From Euclidia mi (Eukaryota; Arthropoda; Insecta; Lepidoptera; Erebidae), in the NCBI GenBank assembly GCA_944739405.2, contig OX123182.2, positions 41,479,598 to 41,543,597 on the forward strand: a stretch of 64,000 bases of DNA, in the 5' to 3' direction. Positions 47,890 through 58,371 of the stretch are shown one piece after another. The notes beneath the pieces were generated by a model. It saw only the letters and a list, made by a program, of their open reading frames with translations, had not been told where the DNA came from and did no database searches. How positions within the stretch are numbered: the first letter of the stretch is position 1; the number at the start of each line of letters is the position of its first letter. The position numbers and the translations under genes were made by a program.

Positions 47890-48209
47890 GGTATAGCGAC
47901 AGACTAGTGCATAGACCAGACTGTACAGCAACGCAGTGAGTTTCAGATTCGAATCCATGACTCGCACCAATATCTTTTCGAATTTATGGGCGTATTAAAT
48001 TATTAACTATCGCTTGCTTTACAATAAAGGAAAACTTGGTGAGGAAACTTGCACGTTTATGAGTTCTCTATTATGTTCTCGAAAGGCATGTGTCCAGTCT
48101 GCCATCCAGCACATGGCCAGCGTGGTGAACTACATATATATAACCTTTCTCATAGTAAGAACAGGCCCGCGCCCGGCAATGCGACGGTATATACACAGAG
48201 CTGATGATA
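47890..48209 (+). mobile_element. tRNA-derived SINE, family 2
   Basis: tRNA-like head with a B box (GATTCGAATCC), body with TTATGAGTTCTCTATTATGT and a tail (GGCCAGCGTGGTGAAC, then GAGCTGATGATAA). Matches 62901-63210 over its whole length but has an insertion and mismatches, so it is older. Confidence 0.75.
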
Positions 48210-48313
48210 ATTATTTGATATTGGCAGTTGATTGAATCAACTTCAAATCTATCTGGCTCTAGACAACTTTACAGACACACCTGCAAAGGCAACTTTCATT
48301 AGAATGTTGCACT

Positions 48314-48375
48314 GACGGCCATTTTCAATATTCGATCCATACATGGATTTTGAGATTCGAGATTCGTGTTTGACA
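48314..48375 (+). mobile_element. Single arm of the ACGGCCATTTTC MITE family
   Basis: 62 bp starting ACGGCCATTTTCAATATTCG and ending TTCGTGTTTGACA, matching the left arm of 23527-23663. The second arm is missing. Confidence 0.75.
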
Positions 48376-48459
48376 GTAGTTAGTGTGCGTAACTTGCTTA
48401 ACAGAACTTCAACCTCCACGCGAGAACAGGAATTTAGTTTTAGAATCATTGCTAATATA

Positions 48460-48610
48460 GGCAGCGATAGCCGAGTGGAGAGCCATGCAGAGGGTATCGG
48501 GTTCGAATCCATGGCGCGCACCAATGACTTTCCGGAGTTATGTGCGTATTGAATTACCTATTAATTATCGCTTGTCCCGTGCCTCGGAGAGCACGTTAAG
48601 CCGTCGGTCC
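48460..48610 (+). mobile_element. SINE family 2, 5' part
   Basis: tRNA-like head with A box (TAGCCGAGTGG) and B box (GGGTTCGAATCC), followed by ACCAATGACTTTCCGGAGTT. It diverges after about 150 bp, so it is either truncated or a different subfamily. Confidence 0.7.
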
Positions 48611-48695
48611 CGGTTGTCATGAAGATCTTTGACAGTCGTTACAGAGCGTCAATACCTTATAAATAAATTGACACTATTGACAGTCTTTACCATGG

Positions 48696-48829
48696 AATAT
48701 CACTATCCCTTTGAGTGGCGGAGGTCAGACAGGCAGTCGCTCCGTGGAAAAGCTAAAATTCAGCCAAATCCGGTTAGGCTAGTAAGCGGACCCCAGATTG
48801 AAACTGGGATAACGCTAAGAGGATAATGA
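48696..48829 (+). repeat. Interspersed repeat, copy 2
   Basis: Same family as 46841-46978, with the shared words GACAGGCAGTCGCTC and GTAAGCGGACCCCAG and the same order of blocks. Confidence 0.65.
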
Positions 48830-48913
48830 ATCATTGTTAATATATATTTTTAAAGATTCACGACTATAACTACATTTGATTGATAGCAATATTGTCTATC
48901 ATAACGTAACTTC

Positions 48914-49005
48914 ACGCCTTTTTATCCCCCAAAGGGGACGGCAGAGGTATATTACACACCCACACTTTGCCAGTTATGTTTCGGTCCCAATGTAATAGGG
49001 AGCGA
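48914..49005 (-). mobile_element. SINE family 1, 3' fragment
   Basis: The - strand holds only the 3' body (GGGTGTG, CCGTCCCCTTTGGGGGATAA, GGCGTG), diverged from other copies; the head is absent. Confidence 0.6.
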
Positions 49006-49356
49006 GACAATATTTCATTTCAAATTTATTAAAATTCAAATTATTTATTTTTCTGCCACTTCTACGTATTCTCAAAATTGTAGTTACTAAAGATAGGAGA
49101 GATAATTTCACTTTTAGTTTATCTCGTATGTCGTCGGACGTCCGTCTGTAGTACGTGAGGGCTGAAATAGACTAAAAGATGACCAGCTTGGGACTTTCCT
49201 ATGTATATCTAATAGTTGATGTCAATATATGTGCTCTTAACAAAATAGGTATAGAGAACACGAAAGGTAATTTAGATAGAAATAGGGCGTGGGATAACTG
49301 GAAGTACTACATAGGTAGTTCATGGGATAGGCTTCGGCTTGCTCTATATAAGCTAA

Positions 49357-49564
49357 CTAGAGGACGCCAGCAGCTACGCCTGCACATTTTTTTAAATTTA
49401 TCTGTTTTGACCGATCCCGTGGGAATTTCGGGAAATCCCTTCTTAGTGCACCCCTACGGTACCCAAGGAACATACATGCCAAATTTCAGCTCCCTTCGCC
49501 CAATAGTTTCGGCTGTAGCGTGTCTGTCAGTCAGTCAGTAACGCAAGGATTTTATATATTAAGA
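49357..49564 (-). mobile_element. Non-autonomous Helitron-like element, copy 2 (best preserved)
   Basis: On the - strand it starts A|TCTTAATATATAAAATCC and ends CTGGCGTCCTCTAG|T, which is the full Helitron signature: insertion between A and T, 5' TC, 3' CTAG. Length 208 bp. Confidence 0.75.
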
Positions 49565-50141
49565 TATGCTTGAAATAGCGTTAAGTTTGGGATAGATTAG
49601 GTACCTACGTCTGAGCTTAGGAGTTTTTCTATCCACGGTTAAGCCCTAGCAAGTACAACCCCTTGATATAATCGAGTAGATTTCAGTGGGACAACAATTC
49701 CTTAAATAGTAACACTCTTACATATACCTACTTCTGAATAATTTTGATAACAACGAAGACATTTTTCAACGTACTGTATATGTAAAAAATAAGGCATCCC
49801 CACCTTTCATTAAAATAAGCTAATTTGACAGCGTGCGAATTGGCGCGCTAACGAGAGTCTTTTACCAACACTAATTCCTTGTTCTCGATCAATTTCTGAA
49901 CGAAGGCCGAACTGCGTCACAACAATATTAATAGCTTGTTATTATGTTAAGATGATTTTCTTATTTGCGGCTTTGATAGTTAAATATTATTGTAAATATA
50001 GTATTTAGTATGATATGAATATTTGGAGGCACGACCAAGATATAAGTAATAATTATTGTTGACGGGGCCAACGGCACTTAGGTACATGTAAGTATTGGCA
50101 ACACCCTTGGTTCCGTAGCATATTAATGTGCGCTTAAAACG

Positions 50142-50378
50142 GGCAGGGTAGGCAGAGGTGTAATATTACACCCACATTTCACCATCAATTTTTTAGGATC
50201 CACGTAATAGGGGGCGAGCCTATTGCCGCACCGGGCACATTACCAGACTCCGTGCTGCTACTGAGAATTTTCTAATGGAAAAACCCAATAACACTTTGCC
50301 CGGCCCGGGAATCGAACCCGAGGCCCGAGACCTCCCAATCCCACGCGCACATTTATGCCGCGAGACCAACGAGGCAGT
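50142..50378 (-). mobile_element. SINE family 1 copy
   Basis: The - strand carries the tRNA-like head (TGCCTCGTTGGTCTCGCGG), a B box disturbed by a short duplication near 50318-50330, and the body through GTGTAATATTACAC. The terminal tail is missing. Confidence 0.85.
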
Positions 50379-51061
50379 AATACTTATAACACTTCTTTAA
50401 AATACATAATATCTAAGCTTTTCAGAAGCTAACACCTTGTAACGAAACTAAGACTAAATATTTAGCTTTAGCAATAAATTTTCAACTTTTTGACACATTA
50501 GTGAAGACGTAAAGCTCGTGTTTTACAAACAAGACAAAGTACATATTTTGATCAAATCGTAATACCTACGTAGTGTTTTCTACAATATCTGGGTAATCTG
50601 TCTAGATTAATGTATTACATTATTATAAGATGAACTCGCGTAAATACGTAATAAAATATTATAGAGAACTGTTTGCCTTTACTATCCACAGCTTACTCGT
50701 TAAATCTGCATTGTTATTTACCTTCTACGTTTTTTTAAACGAGTGCAACCATTTTGTAAAAGTGACTTTGATAAATAATAATTGATAACGACACCTGAAT
50801 TTGATAATTTTGTTTCTTAATTTTTGTTTTGACGTTTCTATTTAGCCAACCCACGACGCTACTTGAAATAATACTGTTGGAAATAAGTAAAGCTTTCGAT
50901 GTCTTTATTATTCCAAGGTAAGTACGGGCTCATAGAAGAGTGTGATTTGCCCACTGAATATCACAATGGAATCAAAAATCATACGATTTAAAGCGAGTAT
51001 GGCTTCTGTGTTCTATTAACTTAGAATATAGGTTACATTCTCTGGACTCACTTGCTGTGAT

Positions 51062-51359
51062 TATAATATTTTATAAACACAGCAAGTGAGCGTAAAATCC
51101 ATTCTGAGACTGTAACAACCTGAAATAAGAAAAACCTGAAAAAAATCAAAAAGTAAGTATAGCACTCACTATGCTCCTAGTGTATGCTATACTTTCTTTT
51201 TAATTAGTTATGTAAGTTAACATTGACAAAACTGTTCGAGATATTTACGAATATGAACAAACTTTGCCAAAGCTAAGTTTGCCAAAGCTAAGATATTTCA
51301 GGTTGTTACAGTCTCAGAATGGATTTTACGCTCACTTGCTGTGTTTATAAAATATTATA
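51062..51359. mobile_element. Palindromic MITE, 65-bp perfect arms
   Basis: Arm 51062-51126 (TATAATATTTTATAAACACA...) is exactly inverted at 51295-51359. The interior has a further small hairpin (near 51145-51190, AAGTATAGCA paired with TGCTATACTT). Its right arm is repeated at 51577-51635 because of the insertion described in the next entry. Confidence 0.8.
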
Positions 51360-51576
51360 TCGGGCGGGCCAATACCCGTCGGAGGGTAGCAAGGAATGCT
51401 TCGGCGATACCCGACCCTCCGACACACGGGTACATGAGAAACACGGGTTGGTTTTTAGTCAGTAAGAGTCTGACAGTCCCCTTCGCCCTTCCCCCCCAGG
51501 GCGGCAGGGTGGAGGGACTCCATGTGGATTTTCCAACCCGACACCAAAAAAAAAAAACAAAAAAAGTAAAAAAAAA
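51360..51576 (+). mobile_element. 5'-truncated LINE fragment between 59-bp direct repeats
   Basis: A GC-rich 217-bp insert with TTAGTCAGTAAGAGTCTGAC, GGAGGGACTCCATGTGG and an A-rich end (A runs with AAACAAAAAAAGTAAAA). It is flanked by an exact 59-bp direct repeat (51301-51359 and 51577-51635). The order of unique target, A-rich 3' end and duplicated target is that of target-primed reverse transcription. Confidence 0.75.
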
Positions 51577-51769
51577 GGTTGTTACAGTCTCAGAATGGAT
51601 TTTACGCTCACTTGCTGTGTTTATAAAATATTATAATTTATTCTCGTACATGCAAGGCTGCTTGGATTGTTTATCTCACGACAGAAACGGATTTTTTTAC
51701 AAAAGCTATAAAAGCTTGACTAATTTAAAAAGGATATTTTTTATAGTACCATCCCTAGGCTGTTGAGTT

Positions 51770-54700
51770 TTTGCCGGTCTGCACAATTTTTAAACGGGTC
51801 CCATTTCAATGCATTGAGAAATAGTTCTTGCGGATTTCTTAACGCATTTAAGATGCCCTAACTATTTATGTAAATCTTATAAGAGGAAAATGTTTCTAGA
51901 GTGTGACAAAGGCCGATAGTGACGTCACACTCCCGCCTTTTTTCCCTTATAACAAATTAGCATATTCACCATACTAATCTGCACTCCATCAGAGACTTAT
52001 TTACGTACCATTGGTTACAATTTGAACTATACATGACTAGTACACCCAGACCTATCCCTACCAAATATTTTTACAAGACAGAATACCAGGTTATGCTGGA
52101 AATAAGGTTACAGCGTAGCCGTGCGCACAGCGTGATTTTCAGCAGGACCAATTCACACCACGCCTTCAAGTAAACAACCTACGACACGACATATTATTGC
52201 GCTGTAAACTTGCGACAAATTAGTCGTGATATCAAAATAAACACCTGCGCTAGGTGACATTTGTTGTTCCGTACGGTAGGTATCTATTTATTACTGTCAT
52301 ATGGCTGGGGGGCCGCTCCTCCGACAATTATCGCCTTGTTAAAACTATTTTAGAATTGCGACTAATGTTTCTGGTCGTGACTGTGAGGGTGGGAATAATT
52401 TAAAAACCTCAATTGAACCCAGCTCCGGCTCAAACGTGAGATACCGTCCAAAATTGGACCAGATAACTTTTTGGTATTCTTATCATTCATATCGCATTTT
52501 ATTATTAAACGTTGTTAGAGACTGCCCCTAGTAGGTACAAATAGTTCCAGTGTAGCATTAGTACTCTAGGTATGGTATCCCTTTAACTAAGCAACTTGTT
52601 TTTGTTAAAATTATTATGACATCAGTTCCTATGGAACACGACGCATCGAAAACTCAGTATCGAAGTCAAGCGCTTTTAACAGGATATAATAAAAATATTC
52701 ATCTTGTGATATATCTATCTAACTTTTATCTTATTAAAGCCGTGTTCTTATTAATCACCTTCGCTAATGTAGACTATCGGTTTGACCATTTTACACTGCT
52801 AGCGCAATAAGGAATCGTAATTTGATTCAGACAGGTCTGATTGTCGATTATTCTTTTACTTATGAAGTAGTTAGAGCATAACCATACTTACGAATACAAT
52901 TTATTGGAATAAAAACCTATAATAAGTTTCTGGATCAGGCCTTTCACTATGTGTACACGGCATAAGAGGCATAATAATTTTTTAGCACCTAATACATGCC
53001 TAGATTAGAATATTCAATTTGTAACATCAGAACGGTCGTTCAGTCGGTCATACGAGACTTAGAAAATCAGAAACCTAACTATTTCGAACCTAGCTATTTT
53101 GCCATAATTATGTTGTATGAACTATGCAAAGTCTAAATAAACTTAGAACCTGAGGTGCGCTTCAGAACCGTTCAATGTCACAGTTGTTGTTCGATTTGAT
53201 CACACTCATCTTTATTTTGCATTCAGTAGGGCCATTATAAAGTGAGGCGGAGTCGATAAATCTTCTAATTAATCATTTTCATACGCAACCAGAAAACAAA
53301 TCGGGTGTCCTGAATAGATCTGCTTCTCTCATTTACCATGTTGATAAAGATAATCAAAGAAACACATAATATGACTTGATCGTATCAGTAACTGAGAGCC
53401 AGCTAACGACTATTACCGAGTTAGAGACAATCATACACTTGGAGTGAGTGCTACCGTCCAGTGCACTGGCCACGAGGCACTTGGCACGCGCTGATTTATT
53501 CAAGTGCATGATAGTTTCAACGGCTCCTAGGGTGCCAAGATTGGAAAATTGGCTTCAGAGAAAAGGTCTTTTGCGCTTCAACTAAAGAAAACATGTCATA
53601 GACACATATCGTTCTTACTCTTCTGTGCCAAAACCCTAATTGGTTTCAAAACACATAAATAGTTAAAGAAGAATATAACATACCTAATACGATTTAAAGA
53701 TTATAAGAAAGAACTTTATAAACCAGAAGCTGCGCTGCCTTTGGCTTCGCTTGTCCTAAAATGTATCGAATATAAGGTATGAAAATATTCCTTAGGGAAA
53801 AAGTCTTCCTTAGGGTAGGTACCTAAGTAATATAAAGAACCAAGTATTTGAATCTCATACTTCTAGCAGTTTAGCCTCTGCCGTTATATGTTAATCAGGC
53901 AAAAATTATTGCTTCCTTCCTTATGTGCAATTTGTCAAGAATACCCTAAGGTATTCTTGACAAATTGCACATATGCATTATAGTATGAACTTTAGACAAG
54001 GAAACACTTTCTTGTCAATATAAGCTGAAGTAGCGGCTGATAACAAAAATATCTGATGAATAGAAATCATCCTTTTATCAAATAATTGATTCACTGAATT
54101 TAGACAATATTTACACACTAAAGTGAACAATATTTACAAGGAAATAGATGCGGTTTCGATATACGTAATAAAAATATCATATAGAAGGAAAATATTCGAT
54201 ACTTCTTCAATAGGTATTATGTCATTTACCAGGAATATATCTAATCTCTGAAATCAATTAGGTAGAAATTTGATTGTATCGTATTAAAATTGATAGGTAC
54301 GCATTTTTATAGTAGGAACATAAATATTAAAATGATTCCTATAAATAAATGAATCTTGTGTTCCTATTGAACTTTCGCTTACAGATGGGCTTAACTTATA
54401 ACCATGTTCCCAACTCTACATAATAATATAATATTAAAAATACTAGGCACTATGAGATGGGTAAATCCGTAGGGACTTACCCATAACATAGTGAGAAGTG
54501 GCCCGTGCCCAGTAGTGGGCCAGTACTATACTTAAGGCTGATAATGATTATGAAAAGGACTCTACATCACCACCTTAACGCCGCTGCCCTAGTCGGGCTT
54601 CATAGAGCCAGGAATCCGCTGTCTAGTCTTACGAGATTTGACAGTATACTAGTAAGTCCACTTAGTGCTTAGGTACAATGAAACAAGTCGGCGCTGGACC

Positions 54701-55140
54701 AGTTTGAAAAAATACCCTTTGGCTCGCTCATACAGTCGAGGCACACCAGAGACTGGTTTTGTATACGAGTGTCAAAGTGCGTGTAAAGTAGCACTGGAAG
54801 CGACGATGTCTTGCTGAGCGACTCTCGTCCTTATGGTGGGCTAGCGGGAAGTTGTTCGACTGTACCTACTGTACAACCTGCGCAGATTAAAGGACTACTA
54901 TAGTTAAGAGTTCTTTCGAGCTTTGTCATGTTTAAAAGTACTGACTCGCCGCAGGGACTGTCAAACATCTACATGAAACCTGAGGCCAACGGCTTTATAT
55001 AGATACAGTCTCTAAGGCATGCAGAACTCTACATAATATATAAATATAAAATATCTGAAATGCTACCTTTGGAAGAAAGGTATGAGTAGAAACTACTAGC
55101 AAGTATTTTTTTTGTAATTGTTCTCGGACTCACAAATGGT
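51770..55140. other. Intergenic stretch without a recognised gene
   Basis: AT-rich. Visible content is a perfect hairpin at 53922-53973 and a SINE family 2 tail at 54480-54552 (GCCCGTGCCCAGTAGTGGG, then GGCTGATAATGA). Nothing else was supported. Confidence 0.55.
53922..53973. repeat. Perfect hairpin, 24-bp arms, CTAA loop
   Basis: TATGTGCAATTTGTCAAGAA opens a 24-base arm (53922-53945), exactly inverted at 53950-53973 around CTAA. No coding context. Confidence 0.85.
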
Positions 55141-55142
55141 AA

Positions 55143-55500
55143 ATTACTTCGTTAACATACATACATAGACTCACGCCTGTTTCCCGGAGGGGTCGGCAGA
55201 GACTACGGAACGGCTTGTGCAACGCCTTGTGCAACGCCTTGTGTGTGATCCTGACATTCCTCCCTTGCTTCGTTCACTCCCATCAAGTTTCTCATGCGTG
55301 CTCTTCTGTTTAGGGTACTTCACCTGTCTTTTTTTTACGATGTCCCCAATCTGAAAACGTCCGCCTAGGTCTTCCCCTTCGTCCTGTCCCATTCACACTT
55401 GACTTATATATCTTCTTTGTCAGTCTTTCGTCATCCATCCTCTCCATATGCCCTTGTATTCTCCTTATACCATTTTAACATGCCTTTGTCGATGCCTGTC
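55143..55500 (-). mobile_element. Decayed 3' end of a LINE reverse transcriptase
   Basis: The - strand near 55440-55330 reads RMDDERLTKKIY, then NGTGRRGRPRRTFSDWG, the basic C-terminal motif of many insect LINE polyproteins, and is soon broken by stops and shifts. Its last 30 bases (CGGGAAACAGGCGTGAGTCT and TATG repeats) match the tail of SINE family 1, so this LINE family may be the one that mobilises that SINE. Confidence 0.6.
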
Positions 55501-55959
55501 ACTACAGATATGAAGTGACAAGCATCTTTTACCCCACAGCATTGTCTTCGTTGACATAATAATACATAAAATTATGGAATCATTGGCTGACTGAAACTAG
55601 TATTGCGTAAAATTTCTCAAAACGTGATAAAAATGTAAACAGAACGAAACAATGTGTATTTGTTAGATTATATATTATGTCGTCACTGGTATTTACTTGA
55701 GCATATCATAGTAATCTGACAATGTTAACTCAAGAATATAATCTCATAAAAGTGTTATAGTTGGTATTTAATTTCGGTGATATTTGTTCAAGCATTTAAA
55801 ACGTCATAATAGCCGGATAATATAATCGTGTTAAGTAACTCGCTACGTAATTTCATTGTAATATCTACCTAGATATCATTTTTAAACGGTTTTACTTAGC
55901 TTGACCTGTTTATTTGTTTGTTTATTTGTTTGGGTCAAATTTAGTAATTGGAATTTTAC

Positions 55960-56230
55960 CCCCTTCCTGATGACAGATTGATCTGATATTTGGTACACAC
56001 TCTTAATCTTGATGACAATACAACATAAGATATTCCTTATGATTGTAAATCCAAGATGGCGGATTACATATTACTTCACAACAACCTCAAAATGGGTATC
56101 AAATGAAAGGGCTTGATTGGTAGAATGCAATTCACTATGAAAAATCCAAGATGGCCACCGATACAAAATGGCGGGTCACATATTTCTTCACACAACCTCA
56201 ATATGGGTATCAAATGAAAGGGCGTGATTA
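55960..56230 (+). repeat. Two diverged direct copies of about 100 bp
   Basis: AATCCAAGATGGC, CACAACCTCAAAATGGGTAT and CAAATGAAAGGGC recur in the same order (about 56050-56150 and 56143-56230). It is a short tandem duplication inside an interspersed repeat of unknown type. Confidence 0.55.
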
Positions 56231-56280
56231 GTAGAATAGAGCTCACTGTGAACTAACAACAAAACTAAAAACTTGAAAAT

Positions 56281-56693
56281 AAAATAAAATAAAAACATTT
56301 TTTATGTTAAACGGTTTTATTACAATAAAAAATATGTAGTTAGGTTATGTACAGTGGCCAGTGGCGTAGGAAGCCACCCATCCAAAAAAAGGGGTGACAC
56401 CCAAACTTAACACATTAAGAACATATAAAACAACTTAGGCACTAGCTCAGCACTACGAGAGTTAGCCCGGAATTGTGAGGTATCGACTAAAAAAAAAAAA
56501 GGCATTCGCCAACTTCCGCCCCGGGTGCCACCCAGGCTAGCTACGCCACTGGTTACGATTTTATATTTTATATTTATCTGATCAATACCCAACATTGATG
56601 AGAAAATTGGTGCGATCTGGTAGCTAGGACTTACCGAATTATTTTTTTATTGTAATAAAACATTTAACATAAAAAATGTTTTTATTTTATTTT
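56281..56693. mobile_element. Element bounded by about 51-bp AT-rich inverted repeats
   Basis: Left arm 56281-56332 (AAAATAAAATAAAAACATTT...) is inverted at 56643-56693, differing only by a 3-versus-2-base block. It encloses 310 bp including the hAT-like MITE at 56359-56551. It may be a MITE that was invaded by a second one. Confidence 0.6.
56359..56551. mobile_element. hAT-like MITE with CAGTGGCGTAG ends
   Basis: Starts CAGTGGCGTAGG and ends CTACGCCACTG, the terminal inverted repeats of a common hAT-type non-autonomous family. Flanking 8-mers only partly match, so the target duplication has decayed or the left boundary is shifted. Confidence 0.6.
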
Positions 56694-56698
56694 TATAA

Positions 56699-56876
56699 TC
56701 AGTATATATAAAATTCTTGCGTTGCTAACTGATTGACAGACACGCTACAGCCAAAACTATTAGACGCAGGAAGCTGAAATTTGCCATGTATATTCTTTGA
56801 GGACCGTAGGGATCGGGCAGAAACGGTTAAATTAAAAGAATGTGCGCGTAGCTGTAGTAAGTAGCTGCGGCAGCCT
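56699..56876 (+). mobile_element. Non-autonomous Helitron-like element, copy 4
   Basis: Starts A|TCAGTATATATAAAATTC and follows copy 1 through CTACAGCC, GAAGCTGAAATTTG and GGACCGTAGGG. An internal deletion is present and the CTRR end is not recognisable. Confidence 0.55.
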
Positions 56877-56879
56877 CAA

Positions 56880-58266
56880 AACTACATAAACTGTTCTAAA
56901 ATGTTCGTAGAGATTCGTGTGGTCTGGATCTTAAATATTTAGAATAATTATGTGAGAAACGCAAAAATATATAAAATATTCAATGAAATTGCCAAAGGGA
57001 CATCAAAATCGTGTCAAGAGAGAGATTAAATCATCACCAGTTTTTTATTTTCAAAACCTAATATTTACCGACTCTTTGTGGTAAAAGCGCCAAAATACAA
57101 TCAGATTCCATTTGTCTTACATAGGATTGCAATTTCAAAGTTGCAAATTGTGGGTCGACCGATTTATCAGTCGCAAATGTGTGATCAGTCACAAATATAT
57201 CATTAAGGACACCGTCCAATTTAGTGACAAACAAATTTTATTATCGTTCAAGCTTTTATAGTAAATTAAATAGACTTGAAAGAACCCGAATACTTTACCT
57301 ATATGCTATGCGTTCTCATGGTCACATACACAGTTAAAGACGTAGGTAAAAATACTCAACACTGTTATAGTGTTTTTCTATCTAGGTAACTGTAAAGTAC
57401 TTAGTTTATTGATTTATTTAAGGACTCTACAGAACATCATCACCTTACGCCCTAGAGCCTGCTGGTGGCAGTTAGTTCATCACAGTATGTGAGAATTGTA
57501 GGTATCTACTTTGTGTTTGTACACATTTTTAAGATACGAGTACAAATCTCAACATAGGACATTATTTAAAATATTTGATCAATTCATTAATTAAATCATA
57601 TCTCATATTATAACCGAATATGCTGCACATTTAAGGAGATATAATAAATGTTGATATCCTTGGTGTGTTAATTTGATAAGAACCTATCCTGTTGAGTGCC
57701 TCTGGTCGGCAGTCGAGGTGGTTTTTAGTGGCAACACCACATACTCCGACTCTCATTTCACTAGGAGCCGGAGATCTGAACGGATTTTCCACCTCGTAAA
57801 AAAATTGGTGCTGATTTTTCTACAGTATATGCCACCAATGCAGTTGAAACCGTTTATTAATTACCGTATAACACTGGTAACTAATGAGCTTTAACTACAG
57901 ATATTGTAATAACTATTTGGTTTGACGGCTCGCGCCACGAAAGATAATAAACATACACATAATTATTATATAACTATGCAAATATAATATCACAAAACAT
58001 AATAAGACCAAGACGAAGTATAAACAAAGATCAACGTATTACTAAGATCGTCAAAATTATTGGCTTTGAGATTATTCTGGTTTATGATACACACGGCAAT
58101 GACAAGTCTATTTTAAGAAGTCAATAAAAAACGTAATGCAACTCAGCAGTGTTTCTAGGGATATTGAAATCTTATCAAAATCAGATGCTTTGTGCCTGAT
58201 GCTACGATAACCCAATTTTCGTTTGAAGTTCAAGTTTTGCCGCCTTTCGCGATCTACTAGAGATAT
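56880..58266. other. Intergenic stretch without a recognised gene
   Basis: AT-rich. Around 57690-57808 there is a GC-richer block with GGATTTTCCACCTCGTAAAA that looks like a retroelement 3' end. Nothing else was supported. Confidence 0.5.
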
Positions 58267-58371
58267 ACTGCGCAATTCAATATTCGATCTATGCATTTTT
58301 TGAGATTTTAGATTCGTTATTGACATAAGCTCCATACAAAATATGTCAAACACGAATCTTGAATCTCAAAA
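58267..58371 (-). mobile_element. ACGGCCATTTTC MITE, left part of a copy split by a LINE
   Basis: Matches the inverse of 23527-23663 up to CTCAAAA at 58371. The missing terminal part of the arm (GGATCGAATATTGAAA) is found at 60911-60942. The five bases CAAAA occur on both sides (58367-58371 and 60906-60910). Confidence 0.75.

Larger units (their letters stand above)
46041..49356. other. Upstream flank of Kir gene B, repeats only
   Basis: No further gene recognised. It contains a probable decayed Helitron (46651-46825), two copies of one short repeat (46841-46978 and 48696-48829), SINE family 2 copies (47890-48209, 48460-48610), one MITE arm (48314-48375) and a SINE family 1 fragment (48914-49005). 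Confidence 0.55.

Noticed and set aside
49179..49541. 120-codon open frame
   Set aside because: Its second half is the Helitron-like element; similar chance frames appear in the copies at 12285-12485 and 62093-62443.
51341..51766. 141-codon open frame
   Set aside because: Crosses the MITE arm, the LINE fragment and the duplicated arm, including its A-rich tail; a chance fusion.
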